A DNA stretch of 64,000 bases from CAVVNN01 sp963838035 (GTDB lineage: Bacteria; Actinomycetota; Thermoleophilia; Solirubrobacterales; 70-9), in assembly GCA_963838035.1 (NCBI GenBank), contig CAWIPM010000005.1, forward strand, positions 224,651 through 288,650, in the 5' to 3' direction. Position numbers and translations under genes: made by a program. Below the pieces are notes generated by a model. It saw nothing but the letters and a program-made list of their open reading frames with translations, was not told where the DNA came from and made no database searches. Position 1 is the stretch's first letter. Each line of letters begins with the position of its first letter. Below are positions 10,297 to 18,920 of this stretch, piece by piece.

Positions 10297-11541
10297 ATGA
10301 GGCGCAGCCTTACGTTGTTTGCCGCACTCTGCGGGCTATTGCTGCTTCCCGGGCCCGCTGGAGCGACCAGCCAGCCGCAGAGGTGTCAGACCATGAAGTC
10401 GCGCCTGGTGCGCGGGGGAGGGCAGGCGAGCGGCCTGCTGGTGGTCGATTCGGGGACCGGGAAGGTCCTCTGCGCCAGGGCGGCGGGAGCACGGCGGCCC
10501 CTGGCCTCCAACATGAAGCTGTTCACGACCTCAACCGCGCTGGCCAGACTCGGGCCGCAGGAACGGATACCGACCCGGGTGTTCAGCGACGGGCGGCTGG
10601 ACCCCAAGGGCGTGCTGCACGGCAACCTCTACCTGCAGGGCGGTGGAGACCCGACGCTCGGGACCCCGGCCTTCTACGACCGCTACCTCGGCGGGCTGGG
10701 GACGAACCTCTTCGCCCTGAAGCGGCAGGTCCGCGCCGCCGGCATTCGCGCGGTGACCGGCAGGCTCTACGCGGACGCCACGATCTTCGACCGCCGTCGC
10801 GGCGTGCTCGACTCGGGCTATGCCACAAGCCCCTGGATCGGACCCCTCTCCGGCCTCGCCTTCGACTCCGGCTACGCCGGCTCGCTCGACGCCGGGTTCG
10901 CCTCGGACCCGGCAAAGCTCGCCGCCTCGACGCTGGCGCAGTCGCTGCGTGGCGCGGGCATCCGGATAACGCCGCAGGTGGCCCTCGGCGCAACCCCTGC
11001 GGGCGGCAAGCAGGTCGCCGTCGTGCGCTCGCCGACCCTGACCCGGATCGTCAACACAACCGACGTCTACTCCGACAACTTCTTTGCCGAGACGCTGATC
11101 AAGCTGCTCGGCGCGCGCTTCGGCGGCTATGGCAGCACCGCGGCCGGAGCCTTGGTGGTGGAGCGTTTTGCCCGCGGGCTCGGCTCCGGAGTGCACGCGA
11201 TCGACGGCTCCGGCCTGACCCGCTCGGGCGCCGCCTCGCCGCGCCAGGTGGTGGCTCTGCTGCGGGGAATGCGCTCCAATCCCGCCGGCGACGACTTCAT
11301 CCAGGACCTCGCCCTCGCCGGCGAGGAGGGAACCGTCGCCTCCCGCATGCACGGAACGGCCGCTGCCGGCCGCTGCCGGGTGAAGACCGGCACCCTGACC
11401 GGTGTCAGCAACCTCTCCGGCTACTGCTTCAACCGTGACGGAAGGGTGATGGCGTTCTCGGTGCTGATGAGCGGCGTCCGCGACCTCGGGCTCGCCCACG
11501 CGGAGCAGGACCGGATCGCCGCCGCCGTCGCCGATTACTGA
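10297..11541 (+). CDS. dacB: D-alanyl-D-alanine carboxypeptidase/endopeptidase, PBP4 (S13)
   Basis: A 414-residue exported protein with a signal peptide (about residues 1-23). The three penicillin-binding motifs are present: S71-N-M-K74 with the acylated serine, YSDNFF (SxN), and VKTGTL (KTG). The family trims pentapeptide side chains or cross-links of peptidoglycan outside the membrane. The 3' end overlaps that of convergent ligA by 7 bases. Confidence 0.9.
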   Translation: MRRSLTLFAALCGLLLLPGPAGATSQPQRCQTMKSRLVRGGGQASGLLVVDSGTGKVLCARAAGARRPLASNMKLFTTSTALARLGPQERIPTRVFSDGRLDPKGVLHGNLYLQGGGDPTLGTPAFYDRYLGGLGTNLFALKRQVRAAGIRAVTGRLYADATIFDRRRGVLDSGYATSPWIGPLSGLAFDSGYAGSLDAGFASDPAKLAASTLAQSLRGAGIRITPQVALGATPAGGKQVAVVRSPTLTRIVNTTDVYSDNFFAETLIKLLGARFGGYGSTAAGALVVERFARGLGSGVHAIDGSGLTRSGAASPRQVVALLRGMRSNPAGDDFIQDLALAGEEGTVASRMHGTAAAGRCRVKTGTLTGVSNLSGYCFNRDGRVMAFSVLMSGVRDLGLAHAEQDRIAAAVADY

Positions 11542-13556
11542 AGCAGCGCCAGCAGGCCGGCTTCGTCGAGCGTCTCGATGCCCAGCTTCTCCGCCTTCTC
11601 CAACTTCGAGCCGGGTCTCTCTCCGGCGACCACGTAGTCGGTCTTCTTCGAGACCGAGCTGGTCACCTTGCCACCCGCGGCCTTGATCGCCGCCGCCGCC
11701 TCCTCGCGGGTGAGTCTCGGCAGGGTGCCGGTGAGCACCAGGGCCCTGCCCTCCAGCGGGCCACCGGCGGTGCGGCGCTCGGAGGGGTCCTGCTCCAGCC
11801 GCAGGCCCCTGAAGCGCAGCTTCTCGATCAGCTCCCAGGTGCGCTCGTCGGCGAGCGACTCGGCGATCTGCACCGCCATGATCGGGCCGACGCCCTCGAC
11901 CTCCTCGATCCGCTCGGGGTCGGCGGCGCGCAGGGCGTCGACGGAGCCGAAGTGGTCGGCCAGCGCCTCCGCGGTGACGTAGCCGACGCCCGGCAGCCCG
12001 AGCGCGTAGAGGACGCGCTTGAAGGGGCGGGAGCGAGAGGCGTCGATCGCCGCCACCAGATTGCGCGCCGAGATCTCGCCGAACCCCTCCAGCTCGAGCA
12101 GTTGCCCCTCGCCGAGCTCGTAGATGTCGGCGACGTCGCCGATCAGCCCCTCCTCGAGGAAGCGCAGCGCCTGCTTCTCCCCCAGCCCATCGATGTCCAT
12201 CGCCCCCTTGCTGACGAAGTGCTTGACGTGCTGGAACGACTGCCCCGGGCAACCGGACTTGTTGGGGCAGATGGTGAAGACGGCATCCTCGGGCTTCACC
12301 GTGGAGGTGCCGCAGATCGGGCACTCTCGCGGCGGCTTCGGCTTGCGCGGGCGCCCCTTGCGGCGCTGGAGCAAGGGGGCCACCACCTGAGGGATCACGT
12401 CCCCGGCCCGCATCACAACGACGTCGTCCCCCACCCGCACGTCCTTGCGAGCCAGGTCCTCCTCGTTGTGAAGGGTCGCGGTGGAGACGGTGACGCCGCC
12501 GACGTGGACCGGCTCCAGCATCGCGAACGGGACCAGATGGCCGGTGCGGCCGACGTTCCAGACCACCTCGCGCAGCTTCGTCGTCGCGGTAGTCGGCGCG
12601 AACTTCCAGGCGATCGCCCAGCGCGGCTCGCGCCCGACCACGCCCAGCTCCCGCCACAGCGCCCGCTCGTCGATCTTGACGACGACTCCGTCGATCTCAT
12701 AATCGAGCGAATCGCGACGCTCCTCCCACCACCGGCAGCGCTCCACCACCAACTCGACCCCCTCGTGGTGGGCGGTGTCGGGGTTGACCTTGAAGCCCCG
12801 CTCGGCAAGCCAGGCGACCTCCTCGCTGTGGGTGGCGGGCTCGACGCCGCGCGCGACGCCGAGCCCGTAGCACCAGATCGAGAGCGGGCGTTCGGCGGTG
12901 ATCTTCGGGTCGAGCTGGCGAATCGACCCCGCCGCGGAGTTGCGCGGGTTCGCGAAGGTTGGCTCGCCGGCCTCGGCGCGGCGTTCGTTCAGCGCCTTGA
13001 ACTCGGCGATCGGAAGGTAGACCTCGCCGCGCACTTCGATCAGCGGCGGCGCCTTCTCGATCCGCAGCGGGATCGCCCCGATCGTGCGCAGGTTCTGGGT
13101 CACGTCCTCACCGACCCGCCCGTCGCCGCGGGTGGCGCCGCGGACCAGCACCCCGTCTTCGTAGGTGAGCGCGATCGCGAGGCCGTCGATCTTCGGCTCG
13201 GTCGTGTAGCTGAACTCCGAGGCGCTGATGTCGAGCCGCTTCAGGTGGTTGCGGACCCGCGTCTCCCAGGCGCGCAGCTCTTCCTCGTTGCGCGCGTTGG
13301 CGAGCGAGAGCATCTGCTCGAAGTGCTCGACCTGGTGGAAGCGATCCAGCGGGGGCGCGCCGACGCGCTGCGTGGGCGAGTCGGGGGTGCGGAGCTGCGG
13401 GTGCTCGGCCTCGATCGTGCGCAGCTCGTCGAGCAGCGCGTCGTAGGCGTCATCGCCGATCTCGGGGTCGTCGAGTACGTAGTAGCGGCGGTTGTGGTGC
13501 TCGAGCTGACGGCGCAGCTCAGCGACGCGGTCGGCGTCTCCCTCGGTAGCGCTCAC
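11535..13556 (-). CDS. ligA: NAD-dependent DNA ligase
   Basis: A 673-residue enzyme that seals nicks in replication and repair. The adenylation lysine is in EPKIDGLA. A four-cysteine zinc site reads CPICGT...CPNKSGCPG. Helix-hairpin-helix repeats follow (GFGEISARNL, GLPGVGYVTAEAL, EVEGVGPIMA), and a BRCT domain forms the last 80 residues or so. The start is GTG 13556, which overlaps the TGA of surE in a GTGA tetranucleotide and puts the Ia domain (LRRQLEHHNRRYY) at the normal distance. An upstream frame at 13598 would add 14 residues copied from inside surE. Confidence 0.95.
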   Translation of the reverse strand: MSATEGDADRVAELRRQLEHHNRRYYVLDDPEIGDDAYDALLDELRTIEAEHPQLRTPDSPTQRVGAPPLDRFHQVEHFEQMLSLANARNEEELRAWETRVRNHLKRLDISASEFSYTTEPKIDGLAIALTYEDGVLVRGATRGDGRVGEDVTQNLRTIGAIPLRIEKAPPLIEVRGEVYLPIAEFKALNERRAEAGEPTFANPRNSAAGSIRQLDPKITAERPLSIWCYGLGVARGVEPATHSEEVAWLAERGFKVNPDTAHHEGVELVVERCRWWEERRDSLDYEIDGVVVKIDERALWRELGVVGREPRWAIAWKFAPTTATTKLREVVWNVGRTGHLVPFAMLEPVHVGGVTVSTATLHNEEDLARKDVRVGDDVVVMRAGDVIPQVVAPLLQRRKGRPRKPKPPRECPICGTSTVKPEDAVFTICPNKSGCPGQSFQHVKHFVSKGAMDIDGLGEKQALRFLEEGLIGDVADIYELGEGQLLELEGFGEISARNLVAAIDASRSRPFKRVLYALGLPGVGYVTAEALADHFGSVDALRAADPERIEEVEGVGPIMAVQIAESLADERTWELIEKLRFRGLRLEQDPSERRTAGGPLEGRALVLTGTLPRLTREEAAAAIKAAGGKVTSSVSKKTDYVVAGERPGSKLEKAEKLGIETLDEAGLLALLQ

Positions 13557-14365
13557 GCGGTCGAGGCGCAGGCCGCCAGCATCTCCTCGAGGCGCCACCC
13601 GCGCAGGCGCTCCAGCCCGCCGTGGTCGGTGAGATCGAAGTGGATCGGGGTCACCGAGATCCGGCCCTGCGAGACCGCGGATAGGTCGGTTCCCGCCTCA
13701 TCCTCGAAACCGGGCTGCCAGCCATAGATCTCGTAGCGGCGGCGCCCGCTCTCGGAGTCCTCGCCGACCAGCTTCAACTCGTCGTTGTAGAGCCGTTTGC
13801 CCAGCTTCGTCACCTCGATCCCGCTCGGCCCCCCAGCGGGGACGTTGACGTTGATCAGGGTGGCCTCGGGCATCGGCGTGTCGATCAGCCCACCCACCAG
13901 CTCAGCCGCAAAGGGCGCCGCCACGCTGAAGTCGAAGCGGCCGCTGACGTAGCCCATGCCACCGCCCGAGGACTGCTGCGAGATCGCCACAGCAGGGATT
14001 CCGAGCACGATCCCCTCGAACGCCGCCGCCACCGTGCCCGAGTAGGTGATGTCGTCACCGAGGTTGGCCCCGTGGTTGACCCCCGACACGATCAGGTCGG
14101 GCCGATGCCCAACGAGCCCCAGCTCCGCAAACCGCACGCAGTCCACCGGGGTCCCGTCGGTCGCATATCCCCGATCCCCATCCCCGAACTCGACCTCCTC
14201 GACGGTGAGCGGCGAGCGGGTGGTGATGCTCCGCGCGGTGGCACTCCGGTTGGAGTCCGGAGCGATCACATCCACCTCGACCCCCTCGACCTCGCGCAGG
14301 GCGCGCCGGGCGGCCTGCAACCCGGGCGCCGTGATCCCGTCGTCGTTTGTCAGCAGCACGCGCAC
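13553..14365 (-). CDS. surE: 5'/3'-nucleotidase SurE
   Basis: A 270-residue protein starting at GTG 14365 with VRVLLTNDDG, the SurE signature in which the two Asp residues bind the metal. PDSNRSATARSIT and VSGVNHGANLGDDITYSGTVAAA are further family motifs. SurE removes phosphate from nucleoside monophosphates, and in some species from exopolyphosphate. It is translationally coupled to ligA downstream and divergent from truA, with 36 bases between the starts. Confidence 0.95.
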   Translation of the reverse strand: MRVLLTNDDGITAPGLQAARRALREVEGVEVDVIAPDSNRSATARSITTRSPLTVEEVEFGDGDRGYATDGTPVDCVRFAELGLVGHRPDLIVSGVNHGANLGDDITYSGTVAAAFEGIVLGIPAVAISQQSSGGGMGYVSGRFDFSVAAPFAAELVGGLIDTPMPEATLINVNVPAGGPSGIEVTKLGKRLYNDELKLVGEDSESGRRRYEIYGWQPGFEDEAGTDLSAVSQGRISVTPIHFDLTDHGGLERLRGWRLEEMLAACASTA

Positions 14366-14401
14366 CTGGCCGATTCTAGGTGTCGCGTGCATACTGCCGG
14401 C

Positions 14402-15139
14402 GTGAGCACGGTCAGGCTGGACCTCGAATACGACGGAGCCGGGTTCAGGGGCTGGGCGGCCCAGCCTGGGGTGCGGACCGTGCAGGGGGAGCTGGAGACG
14501 GCGCTGGCGACCGTGCTGCGGGGGCCGGTGGGGCTGACAGTGGCCGGACGCACCGACACCGGGGTGCATGCGTGGGGGCAGGTGGCAAGCTTCGTCACCG
14601 ATGCCGAGGTGCGAGCGGACCTGGCTCGGCGATTGAACGGCGTCGGGCCGGCCGACATCTCCGTGATCACCGCCGCAGTCGCCCCGGACGGCTTCGACGC
14701 GCGCCACGACGCCAGGTCGCGCAGCTACCTCTATCGCGTCCTGGCTCGCGCCGCCCCCAGCCCCTTCGAGCGGGGCCGCGCGCTGTGGTGGCCGCATCGC
14801 ATCGACCGCGGCGCCCTCGACTCCTGCGCCGCAGCCCTGATCGGAACCCACGACTTCACCGCCTTCACCCCCACACAAACCGACCACGTACGCTTCGACC
14901 GCGATGTCTTGCAGGCCGTGTGGGACGAGGAGGACGGTGACATCCTCGCATTCCGCGTAACCGCCGACGCCTTCATGCGCAACATGGTCCGAGTCCTCGT
15001 CGGCACCATGCTCGAGGCAGCATCGGGCCGCCGCACGGTCGAGGACTTCACCCAGCTCCTCCGTGGCGCCCCCCGCTCCCAGGCCGGCGAAACGGCACCG
15101 CCCCACGGCCTCTACCTGCACTCGGTCAGCTACGACTGA
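14402..15139 (+). CDS. truA: tRNA pseudouridine(38-40) synthase TruA
   Basis: A 245-residue protein starting at GTG 14402 (VSTVRLDLEYDGAGFRGWA). GRTDTGVHA contains the catalytic aspartate. SRSYLYRVL and FMRNMVRVLVGTM are the other TruA motifs. It makes pseudouridine in the anticodon arm of tRNAs. In many bacteria truA follows rplQ on the same strand; here it sits next to rplQ but in the convergent direction, with 20 bases between the stops. Confidence 0.94.
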   Translation: MSTVRLDLEYDGAGFRGWAAQPGVRTVQGELETALATVLRGPVGLTVAGRTDTGVHAWGQVASFVTDAEVRADLARRLNGVGPADISVITAAVAPDGFDARHDARSRSYLYRVLARAAPSPFERGRALWWPHRIDRGALDSCAAALIGTHDFTAFTPTQTDHVRFDRDVLQAVWDEEDGDILAFRVTADAFMRNMVRVLVGTMLEAASGRRTVEDFTQLLRGAPRSQAGETAPPHGLYLHSVSYD

Positions 15140-15159
15140 AGGCCGAGTGGGGTGCTACC

Positions 15160-15513
15160 TCAGACGAGCTCGAGGTAGACCATCTCCGTCGAGTCAGACC
15201 TACGCGGGCCCAGCTTGACGATGCGGGTGTAGCCGCCGGGCCGCTCGGCGTACCGCGGCGCCACCTCGTCGAACAGCTTGTGCACGATGAACTTGTCGTT
15301 GTGCAGCGTTGCCAGCGCCTGGCGCCGGGCATGCAGGTCGCCCCGTTTGGCGAGCGTGATCAGCTGCTCGACCTCGGGCTTGACCGCCTTCGCCTTCGCC
15401 TGGCTCGTCTTGATCCGCTCGTGCTCGATCAGCTGCTTGGAGAGGTTCGCGAGCAGCGACTGACGATGCGCGGCATCGCGGCTGAGCTTGTTCCGCTTCT
15501 TGCGGTGGCGCAC
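15160..15513 (-). CDS. rplQ: 50S ribosomal protein L17
   Basis: A 117-residue protein with the L17 N-terminus MRHRKKRNKLSRDAAHRQSLLANL. L17 sits near the exit of the peptide tunnel. It is the last gene of the alpha-operon part of the cluster, 31 bases after rpoA, and ends facing truA. Length is normal. Confidence 0.97.
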   Translation of the reverse strand: MRHRKKRNKLSRDAAHRQSLLANLSKQLIEHERIKTSQAKAKAVKPEVEQLITLAKRGDLHARRQALATLHNDKFIVHKLFDEVAPRYAERPGGYTRIVKLGPRRSDSTEMVYLELV

Positions 15514-15544
15514 AGGCTGCTCTCCTCGATCCCCGGCGGCTTCC

Positions 15545-16519
15545 TCAGTCCTGCTGTAGATCGAGGCCGCGGGCGTGGAGTGTCTCGATCACTTCCTCGA
15601 TCGACTTGGAGCCGAAGTTGGGGATCGCGTTGAGCTCCGAACGCGACTTGCGGACCAGGTCGCCGACGGTCTGCACGCCTGCGCGCTTCAGGCAGTTGTA
15701 GGAACGCACGCCCAGTTCAAGCTCCTCGATCAGGATCTCGTCGAGGCCGTTGCCGGCGCCGCTGTCGCCGTTTGAGCCGGCAAGCGGATCTGCCGGGAGG
15801 GCGACCGTGTCGCGCGCGGTCAGCTCCTCGACCCGGTCGGCGTCGGTGAAGATCGCCAGGCTCTTGATCAGGATCTCGGAGGCCTCGCGCAGGGCGGCCC
15901 CGGGCTCGATCGAGCCGTCGGTCTCGAGGTCGAGCGTGAGTTTGTCGAAATCGGTCCGCTGGCCGACCCTGGCCGTGTCGACGGCGTAGGAGGCGCGGCG
16001 GATCGGCGAGAAGATCGAGTCGATCGGGATCACGCCGATCGGCTGCTCGTCGGACTTGTTCTCCTCGGCAGGTGAGTAGCCGCGGCCGCGGCCGATCGTC
16101 AGGTAGACCTCGAGCTTGGTTTTCTTCTCGAGCGTCGCGATCGGCGCGTCCGGGTTGAGGATCTCGACGCCGGAAGGCAGGTCGATGTCCTTCGCCTTCA
16201 CCTCGCCGGGGCCCGTGGCTACCAGCGGCGCCTCGACCTCGTCGGCATCGGTGTGCATCCGCACGACCAGGTCCTTGAGGTTGAGAACGATGTCGGTGAC
16301 GTCCTCTTTGACGCCGGGCACGGTCGAGAACTCGTGCGCGACCCCCTCGATGCGGACGCTGGTGATCGCGGCGCCGCCAAGCGAGGAGAGCAGGACGCGG
16401 CGCAGACTGTTGCCGAAGGTGTAGCCGAAGCCCTTGTCAAGGGGCTCGATGGTGAAGTTGCCGCGGCGGTCGTCGACCTTCTCGGCGCTGATGCGGGGGA
16501 CCTGGAAGTCAGTGGTCAT
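15545..16519 (-). CDS. rpoA: RNA polymerase alpha subunit
   Basis: A 324-residue protein. The N-terminal assembly domain contains GFGYTFGNSLRRVLLSS. An acidic linker (DPLAGSNGDSGAGNGLDEI) leads to the C-terminal domain, with ELELGVRSYNCLKRAGVQTVGDLV, which binds UP elements and activators. It starts the polymerase core by dimerising and recruiting beta and beta'. It is downstream of rpsD and co-directional. Confidence 0.97.
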   Translation of the reverse strand: MTTDFQVPRISAEKVDDRRGNFTIEPLDKGFGYTFGNSLRRVLLSSLGGAAITSVRIEGVAHEFSTVPGVKEDVTDIVLNLKDLVVRMHTDADEVEAPLVATGPGEVKAKDIDLPSGVEILNPDAPIATLEKKTKLEVYLTIGRGRGYSPAEENKSDEQPIGVIPIDSIFSPIRRASYAVDTARVGQRTDFDKLTLDLETDGSIEPGAALREASEILIKSLAIFTDADRVEELTARDTVALPADPLAGSNGDSGAGNGLDEILIEELELGVRSYNCLKRAGVQTVGDLVRKSRSELNAIPNFGSKSIEEVIETLHARGLDLQQD

Positions 16520-16556
16520 GGGTTCCTTGCGTATGGTGTTCGGATACTGGACCGGG

Positions 16557-17177
16557 CTACTTGGAGTACAGCTCGACGATCAGCTGCTCCTGGACCGGCG
16601 CCGAGATCTCGGAGCGCTCCGGGTAGCGCAGGACCTTGGCGGTAAGCGAGTCGTGGTCGGCCTGCAGCCAGGCCGGCACGGTCGAGACGAGTTCGGTCGC
16701 CCGGCGCACGGTGTCGTTTGCGGCCGAGCTCGGCTTGATCGAGATGATGTCCTCGGGGCGCACCTGGTAGGAGGGAATGTCGACGCGGCGGCCGTTGACC
16801 ATCCAGTGCCCGTGGCGGACCAGCTGGCGGGCCTGGCGCCGCGAGGCGGCGAAGCCGAGCCGGACCAGCACGTTGTCGAAGCGCGACTCGAGCAGGCGCA
16901 GCAGGTTCTCGCCGGTGACACCCTCCTGGCGGGAGGCCTTGTCGTAGTAGGCGCGGAACTGCTTCTCGAGCACCTGGTAATAGCGGCGCGTCTTCTGCTT
17001 CTCGCGCAGCTGCACCCGGTACTCCGACTGGCGCATGCGCCCGCGGCCGTGATCGCCGGGCGGGTAGGAGCGGCGCTCGACCCCGCACTTGTCGGTGAAG
17101 CAGCGCTCGCCCTTGAGGAAGAGCTTCTGGCCCTCGCGACGGCACTGCTTGCACTGGGGGGAAGTGTCGCGAGCCAT
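16557..17177 (-). CDS. rpsD: 30S ribosomal protein S4 (zinc-binding form)
   Basis: A 206-residue protein. Four cysteines at C9, C12, C26 and C31 form the zinc site of the C+ type of S4. The S4 RNA-binding domain (ESRFDNVLVRLGFAASRRQARQLVRHGHWMVNG) follows. S4 starts assembly of the 30S body. Its start overlaps the stop of rpsK by one base. Confidence 0.97.
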   Translation of the reverse strand: MARDTSPQCKQCRREGQKLFLKGERCFTDKCGVERRSYPPGDHGRGRMRQSEYRVQLREKQKTRRYYQVLEKQFRAYYDKASRQEGVTGENLLRLLESRFDNVLVRLGFAASRRQARQLVRHGHWMVNGRRVDIPSYQVRPEDIISIKPSSAANDTVRRATELVSTVPAWLQADHDSLTAKVLRYPERSEISAPVQEQLIVELYSK

Positions 17178-17575
17178 CAGACCCTCCGCCGCTTCTTCGG
17201 GCGGCAGCCGTTGTGCGCCTGCGGGGAGACGTCCTTGACCGTGGTCACGTCGAGGCCAGCCGCCTGCAGCGAGCGGATCGCCGTCTCGCGGCCCGAGCCG
17301 GCGCCCTTGGCGAATACCTCGACCTTCTCGAGGCCGTGTTCCATGCCCTTCTTTGCGGCGGCGTCGGCGGTGACCTGAGCGGCGAACGGAGTCGACTTGC
17401 GCGAGCCCTTGAACCCCGCCGAGCCGGCCGACTCCCAGGCGATCACGTTGCCCTCCATGTCGGTCAGGGTGACGATCGTGTTGTTGAAGGAAGTCTTGAT
17501 GTGAGCCTGACCGTAGGTGACGTTCTTTTTCACACGCCGCCGGGTGCGGCCCTTCGCTGGCTTTTTCTCGGCCAT
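17177..17575 (-). CDS. rpsK: 30S ribosomal protein S11
   Basis: A 132-residue protein. VTYGQAHIKTSFNNTIVTLTDMEGNVIAWESAGS and the C-terminal VKDVSPQAHNGCRPKKRRR are diagnostic of S11, a platform protein near the mRNA exit. The basic N-terminus (KKPAKGRTRRRVKK) is normal. It lies 10 bases after rpsM. Confidence 0.97.
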   Translation of the reverse strand: MAEKKPAKGRTRRRVKKNVTYGQAHIKTSFNNTIVTLTDMEGNVIAWESAGSAGFKGSRKSTPFAAQVTADAAAKKGMEHGLEKVEVFAKGAGSGRETAIRSLQAAGLDVTTVKDVSPQAHNGCRPKKRRRV

Positions 17576-17585
17576 CCGCTCTCCC

Positions 17586-17963
17586 CTACCTGGTCGGCTT
17601 CTTCTTGCCGGCGATGCTCATCCGGCGCGGCCCCTTGCGGCCGCGTGCGTTGGTCTTCGTCCGCTGGCCTCGGACGGGTAGGCCGCGCCGGTGCCGCAGG
17701 CCCCGGTAGGAGCCGATCTCCATCAGCCGTTTGACGTCCTGGGAGCGCTCGCGCCGCAGATCTCCCTCGACCTCGCGCTTCTCCACCGCCTCACGAAGGC
17801 GCACGACCTCGTCCTCGGTCAGGTCTTTGACCAGCGTGTCCGGATCGATCTTCGTTTCCGCCAGGATCTCCTGCGCGGTCGAGTGGCCGATGCCGAAGAT
17901 GTAGGTGAGCCCGACCTCTACCCGCTTCGCGACTGGGATGTTGACCCCGGCGATACGTGCCAT
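17586..17963 (-). CDS. rpsM: 30S ribosomal protein S13
   Basis: A 125-residue protein with the typical start MARIAGVNIPVAKRVEVGLTYI and the C-terminal GLRHRRGLPVRGQRTKTNAR. S13 sits in the 30S head and contacts tRNA and L5. It follows rpmJ by 9 bases; this is the usual rpmJ-rpsM-rpsK-rpsD-rpoA order. Confidence 0.97.
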   Translation of the reverse strand: MARIAGVNIPVAKRVEVGLTYIFGIGHSTAQEILAETKIDPDTLVKDLTEDEVVRLREAVEKREVEGDLRRERSQDVKRLMEIGSYRGLRHRRGLPVRGQRTKTNARGRKGPRRMSIAGKKKPTR

Positions 17964-17972
17964 CCGCTGTCC

Positions 17973-18086
17973 CTAGCCCTGCCGCTGCTTGTGACGCGGG
18001 TTTTGGCAGATCACGAGGACCGCGCCGCCACGGCGGATGACCTTGCACTTCTCGCACATCGGCTTTACGGAAGCTCGAACCTTCAT
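17973..18086 (-). CDS. rpmJ: 50S ribosomal protein L36 (zinc-binding form)
   Basis: A 37-residue protein reading MKVRASVKPMCEKC, then VIRRGG and ending CQNPRHKQRQG. The zinc ligands are C11, C14, C27 and H32. It starts at ATG 18086. In most bacteria infA lies directly upstream; here it does not (see findings). Confidence 0.96.
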   Translation of the reverse strand: MKVRASVKPMCEKCKVIRRGGAVLVICQNPRHKQRQG

Positions 18087-18206
18087 CGCTCCGGATCTCG
18101 TATCGAAAACAGGACTCCCGCGCGCCTCAGGAGTTAGGCGGCAGGCACAAGAACTTGGCCCTCTGGGCCGACCGGGAAAGATAGCAGGGGACCGTGGGCG
18201 GCAGCG

Positions 18207-18881
18207 CTACAGGTCCTCGCGCACGAGGACCACGGTGAAGCCGTCGTATCCCTTCGAGCCGACCGTCTGGATCGTGGTGGCGCTGACCCGGGGCTCGCCG
18301 GCGAGGATCTCGTGGAAGTGGCGCTGGGCCCTGGTGGCGGGATCGTCGCTGTGGGCGTCGACCAGGGTGCCACCGCGAACGACGTTGTCGGCGACGATGA
18401 CGCTGCCGACGCGCGAGTGTTCGAGCGCCCAGGCGAAGTAGTCGGGGGTATTGGCCTTGTCGGCATCGATGAAGGTGAGGTCAAAGGGGCCGGCGCCCTC
18501 ACCCTTCATCTCCTCGAGCGTGTCGAGCGCCGCCCCGACCCGCACCTCGACGACATCTCCCAGCCCGGCCCGCTCGATGTTCTCGCGCGCCACCGCGGCG
18601 TAGCTGGGCTCGGCCTCCAGCGTGGTCAGGTGGGCGCCTTCCGGCAACCCGCGGCCGAGCCAGATCGTGCTGTAGCCACCGAGCGTGCCGAGCTCCAGGA
18701 CGTTCATCGGCTCCTGGAGTTCTGCCAGCAGCTGCAGCAGCTTGCCCTGCGGCGGGGAGACCTGGATCGCCGGCAATCCCGCCTCCTCGCTCGCCGCAAG
18801 GGCGGCCGCGAGCGCCGCGTCGTGCGGCGCCAGCAGTTCCGAGACGTAGCCATCGACCTCCGCCCAGCGCTCGGGATTCAT
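18207..18881 (-). CDS. Class I SAM-dependent O-methyltransferase (family 3)
   Basis: A 224-residue protein of the catechol/caffeoyl-CoA O-methyltransferase type. VLELGTLGGYSTIWLGRGL is the SAM-binding motif I, LTTLEAEPSYAAVARENIERAG is motif II, and FDLTFIDADKANTPDYFAWAL carries the metal-binding Asp. SVIVADNVVRGG follows. The family methylates catechol-like hydroxyls using Mg2+. It sits between the penicillin acylase gene and rpmJ, inside the ribosomal cluster, which is not its usual home. Confidence 0.9.
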   Translation of the reverse strand: MNPERWAEVDGYVSELLAPHDAALAAALAASEEAGLPAIQVSPPQGKLLQLLAELQEPMNVLELGTLGGYSTIWLGRGLPEGAHLTTLEAEPSYAAVARENIERAGLGDVVEVRVGAALDTLEEMKGEGAGPFDLTFIDADKANTPDYFAWALEHSRVGSVIVADNVVRGGTLVDAHSDDPATRAQRHFHEILAGEPRVSATTIQTVGSKGYDGFTVVLVREDL

Positions 18882-18920
18882 CGAGCACGATCCTGCCAGC
18901 TGCTGCCGACGGATCTGTCC

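Noticed and set aside
15119..15149. 7-bp inverted repeat between truA and rplQ
   Set aside because: Short stem and a 17-base loop; could be chance in GC-rich sequence, though a shared terminator is possible.
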